The translations under genes and the position numbers were made by a program. The notes beneath the pieces were generated by a model that was not told the DNA's origin, ran no database searches, and saw only the letters and a list, made by a program, of their open reading frames with translations. DNA of 62,205 nucleotides from Bacillota bacterium. GTDB lineage: Bacteria; Bacillota; Clostridia; Acetivibrionales; Acetivibrionaceae. Location: positions 1 through 62,205 of the forward strand of contig JAEWSG010000179.1 of the NCBI GenBank assembly GCA_023398495.1. The letters run 5' to 3'. Position 1 is the first letter of the stretch; each line of letters opens with the position of its first letter. Positions 55,632-62,205 of this stretch are shown in pieces.

Positions 55632-56786
55632 GTGAATACAAAAATGTTGAGGTTCTCCGTTGTAATTGCTTTAATCGCTCTTTTTATAACTATGCTTCCA
55701 GTGAACGTATATGCAGAATTTGAATCATCTGCCGGCTCAGCTATCCTGATTGAAGCCTCAACCGGTCAGGTTCTTTATGAAAAAAATTCTGAAGTTGACA
55801 TGCCCCCAGCCAGTATTACCAAAGTAATGACCTTACTTCTTGGCTTTGAAGCTATCAGCAAAGGTACTACAAAATGGGATGATCTTGTAAGTGTTTCGGA
55901 AAAAGCGTGGAGAATGGAAGGCTCAAAAATGTTTCTTGAATTAGGAAGTAAAGTATCATACAGAGATATTATTATGGGCATCTCTATTGCTTCAGCCAAT
56001 GACGGGTGTATTGCATTAGCTGAACATCTTTACGGAAGTGAAAGTGCTTTTGTTTCAGCCATGAACCAGAGGGCAAAAGAATTAGGCTTGACAAACAGTA
56101 CCTTTAAAAACAGTACGGGACTTCCTGAGGAAGGGCATAGGTTAACCGCAAAGGATATAGCAACACTATCACGCTACCTGATACAAAAATATCCTGAAAT
56201 ATTAGAAATTGAGTCAAAAAAGGAATTTACCTTTAACAACATTCGTCAATTTAACCGCAATCCGCTTCTTGGTGTTTTTGAAGGAGCTGATGGTCTTAAA
56301 ACAGGCTGGACTGAAGAAGCGGGTTATTGCCTTGCAGCTACTGCAAAACAAAATGGCATAAGGTTGATTTCTGTTGTTTTAAACACAAAGAATGAAAAAG
56401 AAAGACAAACTGCATCACAAGAATTGCTCACATACGGGTTTAAAAACTTTAAGTTGTTAGAGTATAAGAAGGCTGGCGATATTGTTGATAGTTTAAATGT
56501 CAAAAATGGCAAGAAAGCGTCAGTTCCAATCAAACTAGATTCTGACATTAAAGTATTTGTTCCGGTTTCAAGAGAAAAGGATCTGCAAACAGTAATATCC
56601 AAAGATTCCCAAAACATAAATGCACCGGTTAGTGCTGATGTATCTGCAGGCAAACTGGAAGTTAAATTAGATGGTATAACATTGGGAAGTAGTATTTTAT
56701 CTACAACAGAAAACATTGAAAAATCCGGGTTTTTCCATTGGCTTTTTGGTGGATTTCGTAACCTTTTCAGTTTTCTGTGGAAATAA
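55632..56786 (+). CDS. D-alanyl-D-alanine carboxypeptidase (DacF-like, S11)
   Basis: The product of about 384 residues is a secreted penicillin-binding protein trimming the terminal D-Ala of peptidoglycan. It has a signal peptide, then motif 1 PPASITKVMTLLLGF (nucleophile Ser), motif 2 ISIASANDGCIALAE, and motif 3 ADGLKTGWTEEAGYCLAATA. A PBP5-like C-terminal beta domain and an amphipathic anchoring tail (FHWLFGGFRNLFSFLWK) follow. GTG at 55632 has GAGGAG 8 bases upstream and is preferred to the ATG at 55614. The gene may act in vegetative or spore cortex maturation. Confidence 0.9.
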   Translation: MNTKMLRFSVVIALIALFITMLPVNVYAEFESSAGSAILIEASTGQVLYEKNSEVDMPPASITKVMTLLLGFEAISKGTTKWDDLVSVSEKAWRMEGSKMFLELGSKVSYRDIIMGISIASANDGCIALAEHLYGSESAFVSAMNQRAKELGLTNSTFKNSTGLPEEGHRLTAKDIATLSRYLIQKYPEILEIESKKEFTFNNIRQFNRNPLLGVFEGADGLKTGWTEEAGYCLAATAKQNGIRLISVVLNTKNEKERQTASQELLTYGFKNFKLLEYKKAGDIVDSLNVKNGKKASVPIKLDSDIKVFVPVSREKDLQTVISKDSQNINAPVSADVSAGKLEVKLDGITLGSSILSTTENIEKSGFFHWLFGGFRNLFSFLWK

Positions 56787-56894
56787 AAGTTAATCCTCTT
56801 GAGTTTATTTTGATTGAGTACGCATCTCTAACCAATTAACCTTAGGGATAACAAGAAATATATAACAACCATAATTTCCTTAACATCAAATAAA

Positions 56895-56924
56895 TAGCCA
56901 TACAGGTTTAAACCTGTATGGCTA
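56895..56924 (-). terminator. Terminator of the GH9-CBM3-dockerin gene
   Basis: A perfect 30-bp palindrome (TAGCCATACAGGTTT and its complement) lies 40 bp past the cellulase stop. On the minus strand it is followed by TATTTATTTG. On the plus strand there is no T-run, so it mainly serves the minus-strand gene. Confidence 0.65.
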
Positions 56925-56963
56925 CCAAAACTAAATACTTATTAATATTTCCTTAAGAGTTAT

Positions 56964-59159
56964 CTAAAATCCTTTTTTTATCCCAAGCAGAACCATCCTC
57001 ATGTTTGCAAAGTCAATTGAATTAACTACTCCGTTACCGTCAACATCTGCTGCTTTTAGTTGTGACTCCGTTAAGGCCCTTGAACCGAGTAAGTGCATTC
57101 TCAACAGACCAAAATCTATTGAATTAAAGCTTCCATTTCCATCAACGTCACCCTTGATAACTATAGTTCCAGTTGGTGTAGGAGTAACAGCCTTTGTAGG
57201 TGTAGCTGTCTTTGTTGGAGTTACTGAAGATTCCCCCGGTTCCTTACCATAGATCTTCACACCGTTATCATAAACTGGTATATACTCTGTTTTCACGCCA
57301 TCTTGTCCTGAAACACCAGTCAGACCTTTGTAGGAGAAATCGTTTGTGTTGTCCCAGCCTGTGAATCCATTAGGAGCATTAAGAGTAAAATACACATCTC
57401 TCTTGTAATCATTTATTCCCCCTGGATAAATTTTGGTTCCGGTAAAGTCTATGTTTACATAATATATATTCTTTGAAGCATCCCATTCTATTAGTCCCGG
57501 AGAAACCTTTCCGCCATTTGAAGTACTTGCCGATACAGTAACATCACTTGCTTTAAGCCCAGCATTGATTACTTCAGAAATATCAACGAAATATCTGTAT
57601 GAAAGCTTATCGCTCACCCTTGGAGGCCATCCTGTCTTATTGGCAATAGTAGCTTTCATGTTAGTAAAAGTAGCTCCTGAAGCATTCACTAATGCATAAA
57701 TACCATACTCTTCTCCAACAGGCTCAATTGCATTAAAGTTTTCTATAGGTGTTCCACCATATTCGCCATACATTTTTGCAAGAATACCAACAAATCCTGC
57801 ATTATAGTCACAGGCAACCTCATTTGCCTGAAAATCACCTATCGAATCGGTATATCCATCACTTGAATTTGGTCCGCCAACCAATGCTCCGTATAGTATA
57901 TGCCTGTGTTCTTTTGGAGAATCCATACTTGCCTCCCATCCACCATGAGCATTTCTGTGATGAGGATGTTTAGGAGGGTTGGTTCCAAAACCCACAACAT
58001 AGCTTCTTCCTGCACTACCAAGAGCATAATCAACCTGGTTTTTTGCAAATGTCTTGTAAGTTGCGGCTTTTGATGAATTACATCCGCTCCAGTCTGCATA
58101 AACACTTGCCAAAAATGCAGCAGTAGTTGCATATCTTAGTGTTCCCCACATATCGCAGATTGCAAGGCCTTTAGGAGAGTATGTAATCCTTTCTCCATTT
58201 AGTCCTGTTGTCCACCAGTCAAGGTTGTTTTCGATACACTGCTTATAGAACGAATCACCTGTTGCCCTTGCAAGCAATAAGAAGGAACCAAAAAGTTTGT
58301 TATCCCAGCAGTGACCCCATTTATATTTCACTGTCTTAGTCCCATTTTCCACTTCCCAGTTTGGTACATATGAAGCAGCCTTGTCCAAATAAGCAGAATC
58401 ATCAGTAGCCAGATATAACCATGTCGAAGCCCATGTCAGTTCATCATAAAAACCACTCCATGAACTATAATACCCATTAGCTTCCGTATATCCCGCATCA
58501 CTTTTTGTGCTGTCTGCAAATGCAAACAATTCTTTCGCATGTTTAAGACATGTTGCAGCATACTCAGGATCAGTTTCCTTAAATATCAACGAAGCTACTG
58601 CCATTGTTGCTGCTGTCTCACCAACTACTGTTGAACCAGGACTGGCAGTAGTTACTTTTGCCGAAGGTCTTTTCATCTGCATAACTTCAGCAGGTCCCCA
58701 CCATGCATGATCGAGAGCACCATCTCCAACCTGGTAATAATATACATTTGGACTTGGATGGCATTTTATAAAATAGTCAGTAGCCCACTTTATATTATCC
58801 AATATTTCATCAAGCTGACCGCTCTTTTCAAAAGCATCACGGTATTCGTAAACAGACCAGCAGAGCATAGTAGCAGTATATGCCATTGGCAAATTGAATT
58901 TTGCATTATCACCAGCATCATACCATCCACCAGTTAAATCCAAACCAGCGTCTGAGCCATCAAGCAAACCTGAATCTCCACGCCAGTTTACCCTGTTATT
59001 GTCAGGTAGCTCACCTGATCTTTGCATTTCATAAAAAATGATCGCTTTTTGAAGAGCCTCTCCATAGTTGTAAGATGGTGCTGCAGAAACTGAAAACTGT
59101 GGTACTAAAAATGCAGCAATTAGTGATAACACTGTAATAAATGCTATCGGTTTCTTCAT
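56964..59159 (-). CDS. Cellulosomal GH9-CBM3 endoglucanase with dockerin
   Basis: The 731-residue secreted theme-B GH9 enzyme has a signal peptide (about 1-27). The catalytic domain (about 28-470) has Asp residues in GGWYDAGDNAKFNLP, KHPHHRNAHGGW and catalytic Glu in QANEVACDYNAGFVGI. A family 3c carbohydrate-binding module (about 490-640, SYRYFVDISEVINAG to GFTGWDNTNDFSYKG) normally feeds the cellulose chain to the catalytic cleft, giving processivity. A Thr/Pro linker and a type I dockerin (GDVDGNGSFNSIDFG, ADVDGNGVVNSIDFA) close it. Layout and length resemble CelF/CelN-type enzymes of C. thermocellum. GGGAGGGGTTATTA precedes the ATG. Confidence 0.95.
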   Translation of the reverse strand: MKKPIAFITVLSLIAAFLVPQFSVSAAPSYNYGEALQKAIIFYEMQRSGELPDNNRVNWRGDSGLLDGSDAGLDLTGGWYDAGDNAKFNLPMAYTATMLCWSVYEYRDAFEKSGQLDEILDNIKWATDYFIKCHPSPNVYYYQVGDGALDHAWWGPAEVMQMKRPSAKVTTASPGSTVVGETAATMAVASLIFKETDPEYAATCLKHAKELFAFADSTKSDAGYTEANGYYSSWSGFYDELTWASTWLYLATDDSAYLDKAASYVPNWEVENGTKTVKYKWGHCWDNKLFGSFLLLARATGDSFYKQCIENNLDWWTTGLNGERITYSPKGLAICDMWGTLRYATTAAFLASVYADWSGCNSSKAATYKTFAKNQVDYALGSAGRSYVVGFGTNPPKHPHHRNAHGGWEASMDSPKEHRHILYGALVGGPNSSDGYTDSIGDFQANEVACDYNAGFVGILAKMYGEYGGTPIENFNAIEPVGEEYGIYALVNASGATFTNMKATIANKTGWPPRVSDKLSYRYFVDISEVINAGLKASDVTVSASTSNGGKVSPGLIEWDASKNIYYVNIDFTGTKIYPGGINDYKRDVYFTLNAPNGFTGWDNTNDFSYKGLTGVSGQDGVKTEYIPVYDNGVKIYGKEPGESSVTPTKTATPTKAVTPTPTGTIVIKGDVDGNGSFNSIDFGLLRMHLLGSRALTESQLKAADVDGNGVVNSIDFANMRMVLLGIKKGF

Positions 59160-59717
59160 TAATAACCCCTCCCAATAAACTTTTTTGGTTTTATAGATAA
59201 TTTATTACTAAATTATTTAACTACTGTTATGCTCGAAACTTGATTTAATAATACTTTCAAAATTTAAGAATGGGATGTTATTTTCTCGTTATCCCTTATC
59301 AATCATCTCAAATAACAAACCTTTTTAAAGCATATTTATGTTATTTAAAGCATATTTATATTATAATAAACCTTTTATAATAGTTCGAGTTATAAAGTAT
59401 TTTTCAGTTCCTCACAAGACTATAATATTTTAGCTAAAATAATGTCATATAATAGCACTAGAAACCGTAAGGATTTTAGTTAATTAACTGCCTTCATCGC
59501 GTTTAATATATATAAATCACGAAAATGATTATACATTGGAAAATTTGATTTTCGTGATCTTATATTAAGTAAATTGAAGCGCAATGTAAAATCTTTATCG
59601 CGTTCAATATAGAAATCAATTATGTTACAGTGTAATTATTCAAGACCATAATATCTTGCTGTAAAACGTTAATAGTAACAATCATATATTTTCATGTAAT
59701 TGCCTGAGTTTTATATA
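59160..59717. promoter_or_regulatory. Shared control region between GH9-CBM3-dockerin and sigI
   Basis: The AT-rich region carries TTTAAAGCATATTTAT twice, at 59324-59339 and 59344-59359 (20-bp spacing, about two helical turns). ATCGCGTT-based 22-24-bp repeats occur at 59496-59519 and 59597-59618. A hairpin ATCACGAAAAT (59516-59526) with ATTTTCGTGAT (59548-59558) overlaps the first of these. These are candidate operator sites; no known regulator site was recognised. No CCCCC/CGAA promoter reading toward the cellulase was found. Confidence 0.4.
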
Positions 59718-59746
59718 ACCCCCCAAAAATTTCATTTAAGTACGAA
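59718..59746 (+). promoter_or_regulatory. SigI-type promoter upstream of sigI
   Basis: ACCCCCCAAAAA (from 59718) and CGAA (59743-59746) match the known SigI pattern of a C-rich -35 followed by A bases and a CGAA -10. The spacing (18 bases between the C-run and CGAA) is slightly long. It would make sigI-rsgI autoregulated, as in Bacillus and C. thermocellum. Confidence 0.6.
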
Positions 59747-59890
59747 CTTGTATAAAGAAATAAGGAAAAAAGAAATAATTTAATTATGTCCTCTTTTTTA
59801 GTGCTGGTTTGTATGCTATAATCATCAGTATACACTTCTAATATACTATACTGATTCTTTGCAGCACTTCAAATTTGAGGGGTGAAATTT

Positions 59891-60682
59891 TTGACAGATA
59901 TATTTTTCCCTAAGAGGAAAAAAAGCATTTTTAAGGATAATGATAACGAATATACAGAAGATGTTATCCTTATTATAAATAGAATAAAGGCCGGAGATAA
60001 AACGCTCAGAAACGATTTCATCAATAAGTATAAACCCTTTATCCTAAAAACTATTTCAGGCGTAACCGGCAAGTACATTGACACTGAAAACAGTGACGAG
60101 TATAGTATTGGTCTATCCGCTTTCAATGAAGCTATCGATTGCTTTGATGAAGGTAAAGGCGTGATGTTTTTTAAGTTCTGCTCTTTGGTAATAAACAGGA
60201 GAGTATCAGATCATATGCGCCATAATAGGAAACATAATAAGGTTTATCCTTTTACATATTTTGAAGAACCTGATAATAGCATTTTTGAACAAACTCATCT
60301 GAAAACTGAGAATGATGAGTTGAGCAATTTTGAATTTACTGATGAAACAAAAAGCTTTGAAAAGAAACTTAATGATCTTGGAATAGAATTTGAAGACCTT
60401 GTTAGATTAGCACCTAAGCATAAAGATTCAAAGTTGCTTTGCATAAATATTGCAAAAGTAATTGCCAATGACAAGGAAAGTTTTAGTAAACTTGAAAAAT
60501 CAGGAACTATACCAAAAACTGAATTGGTTAGAACATTAAAAATCAATAAAAAGACTATAGAAAGAAATAGGGTTTTTATTATCGCAGCAGCACTTATTAT
60601 TGGTAATGGTTTCCACTTATTGAGAGACTTTTTGGATATCCCAGATGTTGGAGGGAAACATATTGAACAAATTACAAAATGA
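59891..60682 (+). CDS. sigI: RNA polymerase sigma factor SigI
   Basis: The product of about 263 residues is a SigI-type alternative sigma factor: a region-2-like domain (IINRIKAGDKTLRNDFINKY, YSIGLSAFNEAIDCFDEGKG, FFKFCSLVINRRVSDHMRHN) and a C-terminal helix-turn-helix-like part (GTIPKTELVRTLKINKKTIE) specific to the SigI family. In cellulosomal clostridia several SigI factors each control cellulase genes. GTG at 59882 is in frame, but GAGGGG has proper spacing only to the TTG at 59891. The gene overlaps rsgI by 20 bp. Confidence 0.93.
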   Translation: MTDIFFPKRKKSIFKDNDNEYTEDVILIINRIKAGDKTLRNDFINKYKPFILKTISGVTGKYIDTENSDEYSIGLSAFNEAIDCFDEGKGVMFFKFCSLVINRRVSDHMRHNRKHNKVYPFTYFEEPDNSIFEQTHLKTENDELSNFEFTDETKSFEKKLNDLGIEFEDLVRLAPKHKDSKLLCINIAKVIANDKESFSKLEKSGTIPKTELVRTLKINKKTIERNRVFIIAAALIIGNGFHLLRDFLDIPDVGGKHIEQITK

Positions 60683-62205
60683 TGGGTCGACTAGTTTGGG
60701 TGTCATCCTCAAGCTAAAAAAGAATAGAGCTATCGTAATGACTGACAAACTTGATTTTATTGAGCTTAATCGCAAACCTGAAATGCTTCGTGGTCAGAAA
60801 GTTTGCTTTAATGAGTTTGATTTGTGTAGTTCAGATTTCCGTTCATCAGGTTATAAGAATATTTTAAAGACTGTATCTATTGTTGCTTCAGTTGCTGCTA
60901 TTTTTGTCATGCTGTTCACCGGATATAGGTTTTTATTTACAGCAAATGAATATGCTTATATAGATCTTGACATAAATCCTAGCATTGAAATGGCTATAGA
61001 TAAGGAAAAGAATGTGCTGGAAACAAAAGCTCTTAATAATGACGGTCAAACTCTTTTAGACTCTGTTAATGTCAAAGACAAGTTATTAGTCGATGCTATT
61101 ACAATACTATTAAGTAAATCAAAGGAAATCGGTTTCCTGAATTCAGATAATAATAAAGTTATTCTTGCTACTTCTTTTGTTTCTAAAACAAGGTCCAACT
61201 CTGATAAAGAGAATATAGATGTTATTATATCTTCTCTTAAAGAAATTGCGGAAAAATCGGGAGTAGAATCACAAGTTATAGAATTGTCAAAGGAAGATAG
61301 AAAAAAAGCGTCGGAAATCGGACTTTCAATGGGTAAATACTATATCTTTAATAAAGCTAAAGATGAAGGACTTAATTTGAGTGTTGATGAGGTTAAAAAT
61401 TCCAGTGTAGAAAATTTAATAGACAGAGTCAATATTTTTAGTTCAGCCAATCTTCAAACAAGTGCACCAGACACTACATCAACACCAGAGCCAACTGCCA
61501 CACCATCAATGACTCCATCTACCATAACACCAGCAGCTACTTCAACAAATAGTAATATAGCAAACTCTCAAAATACGCCTGCAACTTCGACACTATCTAC
61601 ATTTAAGACGCCATCGACATTAAATCCCAGGAAAACCAGTGCCATTAAAACGCCTCTTCCACCATTGAGAACGTTTACTTCAATACGTACTTCCACTCCT
61701 GCAATATCTACGCCTACTACAACACACATAATTCCAGATCACACATTGCCTACCACTAAAACTACATCTACCAATACACCAAGTACAACACCTACACCTC
61801 GGGTTTTAAATACACCTACTATTACAACTACGCCTTTATTAACAAATACTATACCTACAAAAGCTCCTACTACACCGCGGTCAACAATTGCGCCTACATC
61901 TACTCCTACTCCTACTCCTACTCCTACTCCTACATCTACACCTACACCTACACCTACACCTACACCTACACCTACTCCTACTCCTACTCCTACGCCTACA
62001 TCTACTCCTACTCCTACATCTACTCCTACATCTACTCCTACACCTACTCCAACATCTACTCCTACGCCTACTCCTACACCTACATCTACTCCTACATCTA
62101 CATCTACTCCTACACCTACATCTACTCCTACATCTACACCTACACCTACACCTACATCTACTCCTACATCTACTCCTACATCTACTCCTACGCCTACATC
62201 TACAT
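60663..62205 (+). CDS. rsgI: RsgI-type membrane anti-sigma factor (partial, runs off the window)
   Basis: The frame opens with TTG at 60663, preceded by GGAGGG at 7-base spacing, and stays open to the window end (514 codons seen). Residues 1-60 are an RsgI N-terminal domain (LKLKKNRAIVMTDKLDFIEL) that binds SigI. One membrane helix lies at about 68-90. A conserved extracellular domain contains AYIDLDINPSIEMAID, where the Asn105-Pro106 bond is the family's reported self-cleavage site. From about residue 265 the protein becomes a Thr/Pro/Ser linker of more than 240 residues. The sensory module, usually a CBM or glycosidase domain, must lie beyond the window. Confidence 0.9.
   Translation, partial: MNKLQNDGSTSLGVILKLKKNRAIVMTDKLDFIELNRKPEMLRGQKVCFNEFDLCSSDFRSSGYKNILKTVSIVASVAAIFVMLFTGYRFLFTANEYAYIDLDINPSIEMAIDKEKNVLETKALNNDGQTLLDSVNVKDKLLVDAITILLSKSKEIGFLNSDNNKVILATSFVSKTRSNSDKENIDVIISSLKEIAEKSGVESQVIELSKEDRKKASEIGLSMGKYYIFNKAKDEGLNLSVDEVKNSSVENLIDRVNIFSSANLQTSAPDTTSTPEPTATPSMTPSTITPAATSTNSNIANSQNTPATSTLSTFKTPSTLNPRKTSAIKTPLPPLRTFTSIRTSTPAISTPTTTHIIPDHTLPTTKTTSTNTPSTTPTPRVLNTPTITTTPLLTNTIPTKAPTTPRSTIAPTSTPTPTPTPTPTSTPTPTPTPTPTPTPTPTPTPTSTPTPTSTPTSTPTPTPTSTPTPTPTPTSTPTSTSTPTPTSTPTSTPTPTPTSTPTSTPTSTPTPTST
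61880..62205 (+). repeat. Degenerate hexanucleotide repeat encoding Thr-Pro linker
   Basis: More than 320 bp consist of near-perfect CCTACN/ACTCCT-type units that encode PT and TST repeats inside rsgI. The tract continues past the window edge. Such repeats are prone to length change by slippage and to assembly error. Confidence 0.85.

Overview
The window is AT-rich DNA from a Gram-positive, spore-forming, cellulose-degrading clostridium. The evidence is three genes ending in type I dockerins (two GH9 cellulases and one CotH-like protein), a SigI/RsgI pair, ytrH/ytrI sporulation genes, an LTA-synthase-type sulfatase and low-GC codon use. The dockerin repeats carry S-I-D-F where Clostridium thermocellum typically has S-T or S-S. 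That fits an Acetivibrio-like member of the cellulosome-forming clostridia, though the species cannot be fixed from sequence reading alone.

Layout. Positions 1-3700 are a gene graveyard: the last codons of an unidentified gene, a subtilase truncated before its catalytic serine, an ABC-ATPase scrap, a frameshifted mobile-element-like ORF and a decayed IS1182-type transposase with one terminal repeat. Positions 3818-12200 hold asnA and asnS, a NarL-type two-component system, a DUF2339 membrane protein and a secreted cyclophilin. Positions 12231-16900 hold the ytrH-ytrI-WsfD-like operon, a Na/Pi cotransporter, a metallopeptidase and a rubredoxin-like protein. Positions 17297-29260 hold an LTA-synthase-like protein, two Cys-rich/SEC-C proteins, truA, icd, an FtsH-like protease, a DUF815 ATPase, a lipoprotein and glgA. 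Positions 29553-35359 hold an ECF sigma factor followed by a 1759-residue protein that joins a zinc-finger anti-sigma domain and a membrane helix to a complete alpha-2-macroglobulin-like ectodomain. Positions 35680-42445 hold an RNA pseudouridine synthase/methyltransferase pair, a 35-residue hydrophobic protein, a D-2-hydroxyacid dehydrogenase and the ppx-ppk operon. Positions 43076-62205 hold speD, GH9-dockerin, a DEAD-box helicase, a lone pseudopilin, a VTC-DUF4956 pair beside a CotH-dockerin gene, a peroxiredoxin, a D,D-carboxypeptidase, GH9-CBM3-dockerin and sigI-rsgI. The rsgI gene runs off the window inside a very long Thr/Pro linker.

How the genes fit together. SigI/RsgI-type systems sense polysaccharide outside the cell and switch on cellulosome genes. 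A sequence matching the known SigI promoter pattern lies upstream of sigI. The ECF sigma/A2M protein has the same logic, with a cytoplasmic anti-sigma domain and a large extracellular domain, but its ectodomain belongs to a protease-trapping family. I consider it the most unusual system in the window. Phosphate and polyphosphate genes recur: a Na/Pi transporter, ppx-ppk, and VTC with DUF4956.

Non-coding structure is rich. There are at least five dispersed repeat families. One is a 199-bp foldback element with two copies that each have an exact 9-bp target-site duplication. Another is a 257-bp foldback element directly after the A2M gene. A third is a 106-bp two-hairpin element found twice, both times downstream of a gene.
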